Positions 37,910 to 46,970 of a stretch of DNA of 64,000 nt are shown in pieces (position 1 is the first letter of the stretch; every line of letters starts with the position of its first letter). Location: NCBI RefSeq assembly GCF_015355765.1, contig NZ_JACWNA010000001.1:269591-333590 (forward strand), given 5' to 3'. Origin of the DNA: Actinomyces haliotis. Lineage in GTDB: Bacteria > Actinomycetota > Actinomycetes > Actinomycetales > Actinomycetaceae. Under the pieces are notes generated by a model, which saw only the letters and a program-made list of their open reading frames with translations, did not search any database and was not told where the DNA came from. A program made the translations under genes and the position numbers.

Positions 37910-39325
37910 TCATGCCTCGGCGACGAGGGTCGCGACGGCTCGGCGGTCGACCTTGCCCGGGCCGCGCACCGGCAGCGCGTCCAGGACGACGACCTCCTTC
38001 GGCGCGTGGGCGCCGTCGAGGAGGGCGCGAGCCGCGTCCCGCAGCGCCTCGCCGTCGAGCGTCCTGCCGGTCTCCGGGACGACGGCGGCGACGACGCGCC
38101 GCCCCCAGCGGGCGTCCGGGAGGCCGACGACGCAGGCCTGCGCCACGCCGTCGAGGCGGGTCAGGACCTCCTCGACGGCGCGCGGCTCGACCTTGATCCC
38201 ACCGGTGACGATGACGTCGTCGAGCCGGCCGAGGACCTCGAGCCGCGCGACGCCGTCGGCTGCGGTGACGAGCCTGCCCCGGTCGGCCGTGAGGACCTCG
38301 CGGCGGGGTCCGTCCACACCTGGAGCGGTGACGGGAGCGGCCTCGCGGAAGGCGGTGGCGCCGCCGCCGGCGAGACAGCCCTCGGCGAGGACGGGTCCGG
38401 CGAGGACGACGCGGCCGACGCCCTCGTCATCGGGTTCCTCGATGCTCACGGTGACGCCGTCGAGCGGGAGGCCGTCGTAGACGCAGCCGCCGCCGGTCTC
38501 GCTCATGCCGTAGGTGGTGAGGACGCGGACACCGGCAGCGCGGGCGCGCTCAAGGAGTCCCGGGTCCGCCGCGGCGCCGCCGAGGAGGACCGCGTCGGCG
38601 TCCGCGAGCGCGGCGGTCGCGTCGGCGTCGGCGAGGACCTGGAGAAGCTGGGTGGGGACGAGGGAGACGTAGACACGACCGACGGGCTCTGGGCCGGCCT
38701 GGGCGCGGGCCCGGCGCAGCCCCTCGGCGAGGTCGGCGGGGTGGAAGCCGCCGGAGGTGTCGACGACGACGGGGCGCGTGCCGGCGAGGACGGACCGGAC
38801 GAGGACCTGGAGACCGGCGACGTGGTGCGCCGGCAGGGCGAGGACCCAGGTGCCCGCGCCGCCGAGGCGAGCGTGCGTGGCCCGGGCCGAGGCCGCGAGC
38901 GCGGCGGCGCTCATGGCGACGAGGGAGCCCGTGCCGGTGGTGGAGCCCGAGGTGCGCAGGACGAGGTCGGCGGACTCCGGGACGGCGTCGACGCGCGCCC
39001 GCAGGTCGGCCTCGACGTCGCCGGGGTCCTCAGCGGGGCCGACCGGCACGAGGAGGAGCCGCGGCCCGGCGGGAACGGCCGCCACCTCCTGGGGGCCGAG
39101 GGCGTCGAGCAGCCCGCGCGAGGCGAGGACGGAGGTGAGGGCGCTCATGAGGAGGCTGACGTCCTCGGGCCGGGTGCCGCCGACGCAGAGGTCCAGCGCG
39201 CGCCCGGAGAGAGGACCGGTGCGCGGCCGCGTCGGGGCAGCCACTGGTGCCGCTGCGTCCTCAGCTCCCGGTGCGTGGGCGGCCCGCGCCGCCGCCTGCG
39301 AGTCCGTCTGCTCCGTGTCCGTCAC
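37910..39325 (-). CDS. menE: o-Succinylbenzoate-CoA ligase MenE
   Basis: MenE activates o-succinylbenzoate with ATP and CoA before MenB acts. It is an ANL-superfamily adenylating enzyme of 471 residues. The phosphate loop is RTSGSTTGTGS, the adenine site TTYGMSETGGGC, and the C-terminal hinge GRLDDVIVTGGIKVEP with the catalytic lysine near GPGKVDRRA. The GTG at 39325 is preceded only by a GACCCT box six bases upstream. The first 35 residues are Ala/Glu/Pro-rich and probably disordered. The frame open far upstream is shadow. It is divergent from the PLDc_N gene. Confidence 0.93.
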   Translation of the reverse strand: MTDTEQTDSQAAARAAHAPGAEDAAAPVAAPTRPRTGPLSGRALDLCVGGTRPEDVSLLMSALTSVLASRGLLDALGPQEVAAVPAGPRLLLVPVGPAEDPGDVEADLRARVDAVPESADLVLRTSGSTTGTGSLVAMSAAALAASARATHARLGGAGTWVLALPAHHVAGLQVLVRSVLAGTRPVVVDTSGGFHPADLAEGLRRARAQAGPEPVGRVYVSLVPTQLLQVLADADATAALADADAVLLGGAAADPGLLERARAAGVRVLTTYGMSETGGGCVYDGLPLDGVTVSIEEPDDEGVGRVVLAGPVLAEGCLAGGGATAFREAAPVTAPGVDGPRREVLTADRGRLVTAADGVARLEVLGRLDDVIVTGGIKVEPRAVEEVLTRLDGVAQACVVGLPDARWGRRVVAAVVPETGRTLDGEALRDAARALLDGAHAPKEVVVLDALPVRGPGKVDRRAVATLVAEA

Positions 39326-39385
39326 CGGTCCAGGGTCGCACAGGTCACCGCGGACCGGGGTAGCCGGGAGGCGCGGGCACGCCCG

Positions 39386-39391
39386 TAGGAT
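39386..39391 (+). promoter_or_regulatory. Leaderless -10 box of the PLDc_N gene
   Basis: TAGGAT, six bases, then ATG. No ribosome binding site is present. Confidence 0.55.
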
Positions 39392-39397
39392 GCGGCT

Positions 39398-39763
39398 ATG
39401 CGCGTCGCACTCACGGTCCTGGTCCTCGCCCTGACCATCTACGCCCTCCTCGACTGCGCGCGCACGCCCGACGAGTCGATGCCGGCCCGGATGCCCAAGC
39501 TCCTCTGGGTCGTCATCATCGTCATGGTGACCGGCGTGGGACCGATCGCGTGGATCATCGTCAGCCGCGTCAAGGCGGCTGAGGAGCGCGGCGGCGCCGT
39601 CGAGCCGACCGTCTGGTCCTCCTCGGAGGGCACGCGATTCCACCGTCCCGAGCGCCCGCGCCCGGTCGCGCCCGACGACGACCCGGAGTTCCTGCGGGGG
39701 CTCGAGGAGGACATCCGCCGGCGTCGGCACGAGGACGACCCCGGGGACGAGAGCGAGTCCTGA
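39398..39763 (+). CDS. Small PLDc_N-domain membrane protein
   Basis: This 121-residue protein has two hydrophobic helices (about 3-20 and 35-56) with the pattern YALLDCARTP between them and PIAWIIVSR after the second. This matches the PLDc_N domain (N-terminal membrane anchor of cardiolipin synthase-like nucleases), here without any catalytic HKD domain. Stand-alone PLDc_N proteins are common in actinobacteria and have no known role. The C-terminal half is charged and Arg/Asp/Glu-rich. It is probably leaderless and convergent with the next gene. Confidence 0.8.
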   Translation: MRVALTVLVLALTIYALLDCARTPDESMPARMPKLLWVVIIVMVTGVGPIAWIIVSRVKAAEERGGAVEPTVWSSSEGTRFHRPERPRPVAPDDDPEFLRGLEEDIRRRRHEDDPGDESES

Positions 39764-39771
39764 GGCGCCCC

Positions 39772-40524
39772 TCAGCGCAGCGTGTTCGGGTTCCAGCGTG
39801 GCCAGCGGCTCGTGTCGACGTCGTAGCCGTGGGCGGCGGCGTGCACGAACCAGTCGGCGGGCAGCCAGGTGCGCCCGAGGACCTGCGGGTGGTCCGGCAT
39901 GTAGCGGGCGGCCCAGAGCACGAGGATGAGCTCGGCCCACTGCCCGCGGAGCTTCCAGCGGGCGGAGCCGTTGGCGTTGGACGCGGCCATGACGACCTCG
40001 CCCGGGGCGGTGAGCTGGACCTCCTGGACGTCGGCGTAGGAGATCGGGAGGATCCCCTCCCCCGTGCCCAGGTAGATGGCGTGGGTGGAGACCGTGAGGC
40101 GGGCGCGGGCGACGGAGCGCCAGCGCTCGACGGCGTCGGCCTCGGCGGCCTTCTTGCGGCGGGAGTTCATGTAGGCCTGGCCGCCGAAGAAGGCGGCCGT
40201 GAGGGCGAGGCCGACGGGTCCGCCGGCGAGGAAGAAGCCGCGCGAGGGGTTGTAGCTGGCGTCGCCGCGTCCGTACATGAGCATCTCGGCGTCGCAGGTG
40301 GCGAGCATGACCTCGTCGGTGGCGAAGGCGCGGCGCACGGGGTCGACGACGGGTGAGACGGGGTTGGGCCGGTGCCCGCTCGCGAGGGCCGTGAGGACCC
40401 CGGCGGTGTTCCACCAGACGAAGTCCTGCCCGGTCCAGGGGCGCTGAGGCGTCGGGCGCGCGGCGCCCGCGGCGCGTCCGCCGGCGGGGACGGGGACGCG
40501 GCCGCCGCCGGCAGGCTCGCTCAC
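39772..40524 (-). CDS. Hypothetical membrane protein
   Basis: I do not recognise a named family for this 250-residue protein. The first 30 residues are Gly/Pro/Ala-rich, there is a hydrophobic helix at about 96-117, and the C-terminal half (TVSTHAIYLGTGEGILPISYADV and on) has the alternating look of a bacterial PH-like beta domain. The GTG start overlaps the phosphatase stop by GTGA, so the two are coupled. Function is unknown. Confidence 0.7.
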   Translation of the reverse strand: MSEPAGGGRVPVPAGGRAAGAARPTPQRPWTGQDFVWWNTAGVLTALASGHRPNPVSPVVDPVRRAFATDEVMLATCDAEMLMYGRGDASYNPSRGFFLAGGPVGLALTAAFFGGQAYMNSRRKKAAEADAVERWRSVARARLTVSTHAIYLGTGEGILPISYADVQEVQLTAPGEVVMAASNANGSARWKLRGQWAELILVLWAARYMPDHPQVLGRTWLPADWFVHAAAHGYDVDTSRWPRWNPNTLR

Positions 40525-41219
40525 GCCCGGGTCTCCGCGCCGGAGCCGTCCCCGATCTTCTCAGCAGCGGCGGAGGTGCCCGGGACCATGTCCTCGGCGG
40601 AGCGCAGGAGGTCACCGGCGGGCTCCCAGTAGGCCAGCCCAACGAGGGTGCGGCCGTCGAAGGTGAGGGAGGTGAGGGAGGCCAGCGAGCACTGGCGACG
40701 GCGCGGGTCGTGGAGGTAGGAGCGGCCCTCGAGCCAGAGGCGCGTGGTCCAGACGGGCAGCTGGTGGGAGACGAGGAGCGCCTCGCGGCCCTCGACCTGC
40801 CCGATCGCGTCGCGGATCGCGCCGCTCATGCGCTCGACGATCTCCGTGTAGGGCTCGCCCCAGCTGGGCCGGGCCGGGTTGACGTAGTAGCGCCAGTGCT
40901 CGGGGCGGGCGAGGACCCAGCGGTTGCGGTTGACGGCGACGCCCTCGAAGTGGTTGCCCGCCTCGATGAGGCGCGAGTCGGTCGTCGCCGTGAGGCCGTA
41001 GGCGGCGGCCGTGGGCGCGCCGGTCTCCTGGGCGCGCTCGAGGGGCGAGGTGATGACGGCGGCGATGTCGTGGTCCGAGGCGGTGAGGACGTCGGCCACC
41101 TGGGCGGCCATGCGGTGCCCGAGGGCGGAGAGGTGGTAGCCGCTCATGCGGCCGTACAGGACGCCCTCGGGGTTGTGGACCTCGCCGTGCCTCATGAGGT
41201 GGATCGTGGTTCGCGCCAT
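40521..41219 (-). CDS. Histidine phosphatase (phosphoglycerate mutase-like)
   Basis: This is a branch-1 histidine phosphatase of 232 residues. The catalytic motif LMRHGEVHNPEGVLYGR lies at about 7-23, TSPLERAQET holds the second active-site arginine, and LLVSHQLPV the second histidine. The substrate is unknown; true glycolytic mutase is unlikely given sequence context. I chose the ATG at 41219: the frame extends 31 codons further but has no support, and GAGAAT lies seven bases before this ATG, suggesting leaderless transcription. It is divergent from dapD. Confidence 0.9.
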   Translation of the reverse strand: MARTTIHLMRHGEVHNPEGVLYGRMSGYHLSALGHRMAAQVADVLTASDHDIAAVITSPLERAQETGAPTAAAYGLTATTDSRLIEAGNHFEGVAVNRNRWVLARPEHWRYYVNPARPSWGEPYTEIVERMSGAIRDAIGQVEGREALLVSHQLPVWTTRLWLEGRSYLHDPRRRQCSLASLTSLTFDGRTLVGLAYWEPAGDLLRSAEDMVPGTSAAAEKIGDGSGAETRA

Positions 41220-41226
41220 GGGCGCG

Positions 41227-41232
41227 ATTCTC
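41227..41232 (-). promoter_or_regulatory. Leaderless -10 box of the histidine phosphatase
   Basis: The reverse strand reads GAGAAT, seven bases, then ATG. Confidence 0.4.
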
Positions 41233-41280
41233 GCACGGCCGCTCTTCGACCATTCAGCGACGCGGGGGACCTGGGTCCCG

Positions 41281-41286
41281 TATCGT
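41281..41286 (+). promoter_or_regulatory. Leaderless -10 box of dapD
   Basis: TATCGT, seven bases (GTGATCC), then the dapD ATG. No ribosome binding site is present. Confidence 0.55.
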
Positions 41287-41293
41287 GTGATCC

Positions 41294-42277
41294 ATGACCA
41301 CTCGCAGCGCATGGGGTCTCGGTCTGGCGACCGTGACCGATGACGGAAACACCCTTGACGTCTGGTACCCGAGCCCGCGCCTCGGCGACGAGCCCGAGGA
41401 CGGGGACGCCGCCCTCCTGGAGCAGCTCTCCGCGATGGAGACGCGCGACGAGGCGCGCAAGGTGCACACGACGGTCGTGCGCACCTGGGCGGACCTCGAG
41501 GACGCCCCGCAGACCGTCGCCGGCGCGTACCTGCGCCTCCACGTGCTCTCCCACCGGCTCGCCAGGCCGAACACCGTCAACCTGGATGGGATCTTCTCCC
41601 GCCTGCCCAACGTCGTGTGGACCTCGATGGGGCCCTGCTCCCCGGAGGGCTTCGAGGAGACGCGCGCCCGCCTGCGCGTGCGGGCGGGCCACCCGATCCG
41701 TGTCAACTCCGTGGACAAGTTCCCCCGCATGGCCGACTACGTCATGCCGTCGGGCGTGCGCATCGGCAACGCCGCGAACGTGCGCCTCGGCGCCTACCTC
41801 TCCGAGGGCACGACCGTCATGCACGCGGGCTTCGTCAACTACAACGCGGGCACGCTCGGCCGCTCCATGATCGAGGGGCGCGTCTCCCAGGGCGTCGTCA
41901 TCGGCGACGGCTCGGACGTCGGCGGTGGCGCCTCGACGATGGGCATGCTCTCCGGCGGCGGCCGTCAGAAGGTCGCCCTGGGCGAGCGCTGCCTGCTGGG
42001 CGCGAACTCGGGTCTCGGCATCCCGCTGGGCGACGACTGCGTCGTCGAGGCGGGCCTCTACCTCACGGCGGGCACGAAGGTCTCACTCATGCCCTCGGGC
42101 GGGGTCGTCCCCGGCAAGCACGGCCTCTTCGCCGAGCCCCGGATCATCTCCGCGCGCGAGCTCGCCGGCGCCTCGAACGTCCTGTTCCGCCGCAACTCGC
42201 AGTCGGGCGCCGTCGAGGCCCTGGCCCGCGGCGGCAAGGGCATCGAGCTCAACGCCGAGCTGCACGGCAACCAGTAG
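41294..42277 (+). CDS. dapD: Tetrahydrodipicolinate N-succinyltransferase
   Basis: DapD transfers succinate from succinyl-CoA to tetrahydrodipicolinate on the path to meso-diaminopimelate and lysine. It has 327 residues and is the actinobacterial type, longer than the E. coli enzyme (274). The central region is a left-handed beta helix of hexapeptide repeats (VRIGNAANVRLGAYLSEG, GVVIGDGSDVGGG), followed by the C-terminal LMPSGGVVPGKHGLF. It is probably leaderless. DapC, a later enzyme of the route, is encoded at 53111. A long hairpin follows its stop. Confidence 0.96.
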   Translation: MTTRSAWGLGLATVTDDGNTLDVWYPSPRLGDEPEDGDAALLEQLSAMETRDEARKVHTTVVRTWADLEDAPQTVAGAYLRLHVLSHRLARPNTVNLDGIFSRLPNVVWTSMGPCSPEGFEETRARLRVRAGHPIRVNSVDKFPRMADYVMPSGVRIGNAANVRLGAYLSEGTTVMHAGFVNYNAGTLGRSMIEGRVSQGVVIGDGSDVGGGASTMGMLSGGGRQKVALGERCLLGANSGLGIPLGDDCVVEAGLYLTAGTKVSLMPSGGVVPGKHGLFAEPRIISARELAGASNVLFRRNSQSGAVEALARGGKGIELNAELHGNQ

Positions 42278-42300
42278 GGTCTCCAGGCTCGACGCACGGA

Positions 42301-42359
42301 TCAGCCCGTCTGCGTAAGACAGCCCCGCGAAACGGGGCTGTCTTACGCAGACGGGCTGA
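42301..42359. terminator. 27-bp perfect hairpin between dapD and the GH32 gene
   Basis: Arms 42301-42327 and 42333-42359 pair without a mismatch around a CGAAA loop. It begins 23 bases after the dapD stop and 41 bases after the convergent GH32 stop, so it can end both. A degenerate copy lies at 51060-51118, after gltA, with the shared left flank CGGATCAGCCCGTCTG. Confidence 0.85.
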
Positions 42360-42399
42360 GTCGCGCATCAGGACGCGCCACGTGCCATTCCTTTATCCC

Positions 42400-43944
42400 T
42401 CAGGGACGGAGGACGCGTCCGCTCGCTCGCGTGCTCTCCATGGTCCAGACAGAACCCGATCGAAGTCGAGCACCCCCGTGGGCGTCGACGCGGACGCGCG
42501 TGTCCTGTGGGGCCGACGGGTAGATGCGCGCCGACATGGCACGGTGCCCGGCGAAGACCTCGAGGGCCGAGTGATCGAAGATGAGGCGCAGACCCAGAGC
42601 AGTGCCGAAGAGTGCCTTTGCGGGCACTGCCATCGTGAGCTCGGCGGTGTCGGCACCCTGTTCGTGGGTCGATGCGGAGCGGTCGAGGACCACCTCAACG
42701 CCGTCCTCGCCCGCTGCGGTCACAGTGAGCCGAGTGGTCTCACCCTGTCCGTGCTCGAGGTCGATCGTCACAGTGCTCGTCAGATCGTGTCCAAGATCCA
42801 CGACGAACTCGGCATCCAGCTGGGCACCTGTGGTCGCGGACGCCGTGCCGCCAGTGAAACCGACAAGCAGCTCCTCCTCGTTGCGTCGCAGCTCGGAAAC
42901 CTCTTCGACAGGATCGACGCCGAGCGAGCCGTCCGGGAGGGTTGTGAGCTCGCGCGGGACACTCATGCACCCGCACCAGCCGTGCTCGCGCATCGAGGCA
43001 TCGTCACGAGCCTCCTGCATCCACGCGATCTGGATGCGGCGCCCTCGCTCATCGAGGTAGCTCTGGGGCGCGTAGGCGTGCCGTCCACCCCAGTCCAGCC
43101 TCTGCAGCCCCGTCGGCGTGAAGCTACGGCCGTCGAACCGACCTATGAAGGCGAGGGACTCGATCGTGCGGCCCTCGTCCCACGCCGAGAACATAAGAGC
43201 GTGGGTTGCAGCCTCGTGGGACGATTCGGACGGGTCGGCCATTCGTGGCATCTCGATAAGGTCGGGGCACTCCCAGGTCGTCGCCGTCCAAGGATCCGTT
43301 TCGCCCCGGTCCCACTGGTCGCCGACGAGGACGGGCCCGTCGAAAGCCCACGTACGCATGTCCGTGCTGCTGTACGCGAACGCCGTACCGCCGCGTCCCA
43401 CGAGGCCCGAGCCCATGAGCTGGTGCCACGTGCCGGCTGGGTCCCGCCACACGGAGTGATCGCGGAACTGGGTCGTGGCAAACTCCGGCGGAGGGCCAGC
43501 GATGACCGGGTTGTCGGGGTCCTTCCTCCACTCGACGAGATCCGGGTCGGCTGGGTTCGCCGCGACGGCCACGGCCGCGGTCTGCCGGTTGTCGTGATTG
43601 GCTGAGTAGACGATCGTGGGGATCCCAGCGTCATCGACGATGACGCCGGACCAGCAGCCGTCATCGTCCGGCCCCGTACCAGGGTCAGCCGGCACGAGCG
43701 CGATCGGGAGGTCCCGCCAGTGAAGAAGATCCGTCGAGACGGCGTGCCCCCAGTGGATGCGGTGGTGGGAGGCCCCCTCGGGGTTGTACTGGTAGAAGAG
43801 GTGGTGGCTCCCATTGCGCTGGCACAACCCGTTGGGATCGTTGAGCCAACCTGACGGTGGGGTGAAGTGGAACTGCGGGAGAGCGTGATCGGACTCCGCC
43901 AGCTCGACCGAAGCGGCCTCCGACTCCGTCGGCAAGATGGTCAT
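42400..43944 (-). CDS. GH32 beta-fructofuranosidase (sucrose/fructan hydrolase)
   Basis: This glycoside hydrolase family 32 enzyme cleaves terminal fructose from sucrose, sucrose-6-phosphate or fructo-oligosaccharides. It has 514 residues: a five-bladed propeller with the nucleophile Asp36 in WLNDPNG, the transition-state stabiliser Asp162 in FRD and the acid/base Glu225 in ECP, then a C-terminal beta sandwich from about 380. There is no signal peptide, so it works inside the cell. GAGGAG precedes the ATG, which overlaps the ATPase gene stop (ATGA). It is the last gene of the LacI-controlled operon. Since the transporter is ABC-type, unphosphorylated sugar is the likelier substrate. Confidence 0.93.
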   Translation of the reverse strand: MTILPTESEAASVELAESDHALPQFHFTPPSGWLNDPNGLCQRNGSHHLFYQYNPEGASHHRIHWGHAVSTDLLHWRDLPIALVPADPGTGPDDDGCWSGVIVDDAGIPTIVYSANHDNRQTAAVAVAANPADPDLVEWRKDPDNPVIAGPPPEFATTQFRDHSVWRDPAGTWHQLMGSGLVGRGGTAFAYSSTDMRTWAFDGPVLVGDQWDRGETDPWTATTWECPDLIEMPRMADPSESSHEAATHALMFSAWDEGRTIESLAFIGRFDGRSFTPTGLQRLDWGGRHAYAPQSYLDERGRRIQIAWMQEARDDASMREHGWCGCMSVPRELTTLPDGSLGVDPVEEVSELRRNEEELLVGFTGGTASATTGAQLDAEFVVDLGHDLTSTVTIDLEHGQGETTRLTVTAAGEDGVEVVLDRSASTHEQGADTAELTMAVPAKALFGTALGLRLIFDHSALEVFAGHRAMSARIYPSAPQDTRVRVDAHGGARLRSGSVWTMESTRASGRVLRP

Positions 43945-45008
43945 TGGCTCCTCTCCTGCCCCATGTCGGTGGTCAGCGCGGTACCAGACGCAGCCCGCGG
44001 CACGTAGCGATGGCACCTCACCCAGTGATCCGGCCCGACTTGGTGGTGAACGGGGTCCGTGCTCGAACAGACGACCTCGGCACCCTCGTGCGGACACGCC
44101 TCGGGATAGATCACGGACTCACGCAGCGCGCGGCGCTCGTCGACGGGCAGGTGGAGGCGCCGTGTCGGGTCCGGCACCGCGGAGAGCAGCAACTTCGTGT
44201 AGGGGTGGTCCGGGTGGTCCATGACGTCGACGGACGGACCGGACTCGACGAGCTCACCACCAAAGAGCACGGCCGTGGTGTCGGCGACGTAACGGGCGGA
44301 AGCGAGATCGTGGGTGATGTAGAGCATCGACAGTCCCCGCTCGTCGCGAAGCTTGAGCATGAGGTTGAGGATCCCGATGCGCACCGAGATATCGAGCATA
44401 GACGTCGGTTCGTCAGCGAGGAGGATCTGCGGGTCGCAAGCAAGGGCCCGGGCGATGGCAACACGCTGCCGCTGACCGCCGGAGAGCTGGTGCGGGTAGG
44501 AATCGAGCATGCTCGTCTCGAGGCCTACTGTCGCCATGAGTTCCGCGGCGTCTGCGTCACGCCGAGCGGAGCGCCGCCCGGGCTGGTGGATGGCGAGGGA
44601 ACGGCGCAGGACGTGGCCGATGGTGTGGACTGGGTTCAGTGAGCCGAAGGGATCCTGGAAAACCATCTGGACCCGTCCCCGGTAGGCGCGGGATACGTGG
44701 TGACGCTCTTTGGCCAGGACGTCTTCCCCGTCAACGAGGAATCGTCCCGATGTGGGCTTTTCCAGCCTGGAGACGATCCTGGCAAGGGTCGACTTGCCGG
44801 ATCCGGACTCGCCGACAAGAGCGAGGATCTCGCCCTTGCGGAGGGTGAGGCTCACGTCACTGAGGGCATGGACGGACTGGCGAGACAGCAGCCCGCCCTG
44901 GTTGAAGTCCTTGGACAGGTGGTCAATCTCAAGGACGGGCGCGCCGAGCTCGGGCGTGGAGATGAGCTCCTGCGGCGTCTCGGCGGCGGTCTGCGCGTTG
45001 ATGGTCAT
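43941..45008 (-). CDS. ABC transporter ATPase, DppF/OppF type
   Basis: This is one of two ATPases of a peptide/nickel-type (family 5) importer. Walker A is GESGSGKST near residue 66, the signature LSGGQRQRVA, and Walker B ILLADEPTS. The C-terminus has the oligopeptide-transporter tail with Cys residues (EACPHEGAEVVC and WVRCHRYV). It has 355 residues. The ATG overlaps the partner ATPase stop (ATGA). By context the cargo may be a fructose-containing sugar; by family it would be a peptide. Confidence 0.92.
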   Translation of the reverse strand: MTINAQTAAETPQELISTPELGAPVLEIDHLSKDFNQGGLLSRQSVHALSDVSLTLRKGEILALVGESGSGKSTLARIVSRLEKPTSGRFLVDGEDVLAKERHHVSRAYRGRVQMVFQDPFGSLNPVHTIGHVLRRSLAIHQPGRRSARRDADAAELMATVGLETSMLDSYPHQLSGGQRQRVAIARALACDPQILLADEPTSMLDISVRIGILNLMLKLRDERGLSMLYITHDLASARYVADTTAVLFGGELVESGPSVDVMDHPDHPYTKLLLSAVPDPTRRLHLPVDERRALRESVIYPEACPHEGAEVVCSSTDPVHHQVGPDHWVRCHRYVPRAASGTALTTDMGQERSQ

Positions 45009-46021
45009 GACTGCTCCTTGCCGTGGTGGGTAACGGCGCCGGCGGTGGGGGTGCGAGGGGGCATCTGGTCGAACGGAGCGACCCAGCGTCCTGGGGAGAC
45101 CTCCTCGAGGTCGGGGATCGAGCGGGCCCACGGCCTGTCGGCTCCGTTTCTCGAGTCGGAGAGACCCGTGCGGTGCACTCGAGGCCCGCTGATGGGCGGG
45201 AAGGCACCCATGAGCGCCTGGGTGTACGGGTGGAGTGGGTCGGCGAAGATATCCTGAGACGGCCCCATCTCGACGAGCCGTCCGGCGTACATGACGCCCA
45301 TCCGGTCCGAGATGTCGACCATGAGCGAGATGTCGTGGGTGATGAAGAGGATCGAGAAACCGAGCCGGTCCTTGAGGTCGACGACCTGCTCCATGATCTC
45401 CTGCTGGACGACGACGTCGAGGGCGGTCGTCGGCTCGTCCATGATGAGGAGCGACGGGTTGAGCGCGAGGGCGATCGCAATGACGGCCCGCTGGCGCATG
45501 CCGCCGGAGAGCTGGTGCGGGTAGGAACGCATCCGGTCCGCGGGGATTCCGACGACGCCGAGGAGCTCGACGGCCCGTTCGCGAGCCTCGTGCTTGCGCA
45601 CGCCCTCGTGGGTCGTAAGCACGTCAATGATCTGGTCCCCGACGGTCATGACTGGGTTGAGAGAGTTCATGGCGGACTGGAACACCATGGCGACGTCGCG
45701 CCAGCGGAACCGCCGCAACTCCTCCGCGCTCATGGCGAGGACGTCGCGCCCGTCGAACTCAATCCGGCCGCGAGTGATCTGGGCCGGCGGCTTGAGCAGC
45801 CGCATGATGGCGTTCGCCGTCGTTGACTTGCCGCAGCCGGACTCACCAGCGAGCCCGAGGACTTCGCCGCGGCCGATTGTGAGGCTGATTCCATCGGCGC
45901 CCACGACGGAGCGGGCGTCCCCGGCGTACTCGACTCGGAGGTCCTCGACGACGAGGAGCGGCTCGGGTGCCGCGGTGCCCCGGTCGCCCCAGGGGTCAGA
46001 AGTGAGTGTCGTGTCAGTCAT
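45005..46021 (-). CDS. ABC transporter ATPase, DppD/OppD type
   Basis: This is the second ATPase of the importer, 338 residues. Walker A is GESGCGKST near 56-64, the signature LSGGMRQRAVIA, and Walker B LLIMDEPTT, followed by ITHDISL. It has a shortened OppD-like C-terminus with RTGLSDSRNG. The ATG at 46021 is one base after the permease stop; the longer open frame upstream is shadow. Heterodimer formation with the preceding ATPase is expected for this family. Confidence 0.92.
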   Translation of the reverse strand: MTDTTLTSDPWGDRGTAAPEPLLVVEDLRVEYAGDARSVVGADGISLTIGRGEVLGLAGESGCGKSTTANAIMRLLKPPAQITRGRIEFDGRDVLAMSAEELRRFRWRDVAMVFQSAMNSLNPVMTVGDQIIDVLTTHEGVRKHEARERAVELLGVVGIPADRMRSYPHQLSGGMRQRAVIAIALALNPSLLIMDEPTTALDVVVQQEIMEQVVDLKDRLGFSILFITHDISLMVDISDRMGVMYAGRLVEMGPSQDIFADPLHPYTQALMGAFPPISGPRVHRTGLSDSRNGADRPWARSIPDLEEVSPGRWVAPFDQMPPRTPTAGAVTHHGKEQS

Positions 46022-46022
46022 G

Positions 46023-46958
46023 TCAGGCCTCCACCAAGGTCGCGCCCTCACGAAGTGCCTTGCGTGCGGCCTTCGAGGGCTTGCGAAGACGCGGGTTGGT
46101 GACCTCGTCCACGCCATAGTTGATCATCGCCAGGGCAAAGGCGACCAGAGCGATGCACAGTCCGGAGGGGAGGAAGGTCCACCAGCGGCCGGTCATGAGG
46201 GCGCCGTCATTCGACGCCCAGTAAAGGTTTGTGCCCCACGAGACGACGGAGGAGTCACCAAGACCGAGGAACTCTAGGCCTGCCTGGCTTCCGATCGCCG
46301 CGTTGACGCAGCCCAGCACCGTGGACATCACGATCGACGCCATGTTGGGGAGGATCTCTCCGAACATGATCCGCAGCGGCCGCTCACCTGTGACGAGCGC
46401 CGCGGCGACGAAGTCCTTGCCTCGCACGCTGAGCGCCTGGCTGCGCAGCACTCGGGCTGCTCCTGCCCAGCCGGTGACGACGAGGACGACGACGATGGTG
46501 CCCTGCCCCGGCGGCATGAATCCCGCGAGGACGACGAGGAGCGGAAGCCCAGGAAGGAGCAGGAAGACGTTGGTCAGCACGGCGAGCAGACCGTCGACAG
46601 CCTTGCCGAAGTAGGCGGACGCGAGCCCGATGAGCAGAGCTACGGCGGTCGAGATCAGGCCGACGCTCAGTCCGACGGCCAGCGAGCTGCGCGCTCCCCA
46701 CACGGTCATCGAGAAGACGTCCTGTCCCTTGGCAGTTACGCCGAGCCAGTGTGCGGCGCTCGGTGGTCCGGCCGGGTCAGAGGTGATGCGCGACGGGTCA
46801 CCGGGGGCGATAACCGGCGCGAGAAAGGCGATGGCAATGAACAGCGCGAGGACGACGACCCCGAACATGGCCTTCCCGGACCTCGTCACGCTGCTCAGAA
46901 GGCCCCCACGAACGCGGCGCGCCCGCGTGGTAGGCATGGCAACCGCTGGATTTCCCAT
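46023..46958 (-). CDS. ABC transporter permease, DppC/OppC type
   Basis: This is a family 5 permease of 311 residues with about six membrane helices. The DppC-type N-terminal sequence (hydrophobic helix then APGDP) is present, and the coupling segment AALVTGERPLRIMFGEILPN with LGLGDSSVVSWG is typical. GAGGAGA precedes the ATG. It follows the DppB-type permease by 12 bases. Confidence 0.92.
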   Translation of the reverse strand: MGNPAVAMPTTRARRVRGGLLSSVTRSGKAMFGVVVLALFIAIAFLAPVIAPGDPSRITSDPAGPPSAAHWLGVTAKGQDVFSMTVWGARSSLAVGLSVGLISTAVALLIGLASAYFGKAVDGLLAVLTNVFLLLPGLPLLVVLAGFMPPGQGTIVVVLVVTGWAGAARVLRSQALSVRGKDFVAAALVTGERPLRIMFGEILPNMASIVMSTVLGCVNAAIGSQAGLEFLGLGDSSVVSWGTNLYWASNDGALMTGRWWTFLPSGLCIALVAFALAMINYGVDEVTNPRLRKPSKAARKALREGATLVEA

Positions 46959-46970
46959 GATGATCTCCTC

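Noticed and set aside
42301..42359. Possible CRISPR repeat or small RNA from the long palindrome.
   Set aside because: There is a single copy here and one degenerate copy 8.7 kb away, with no repeat-spacer periodicity; position between convergent genes fits a terminator.
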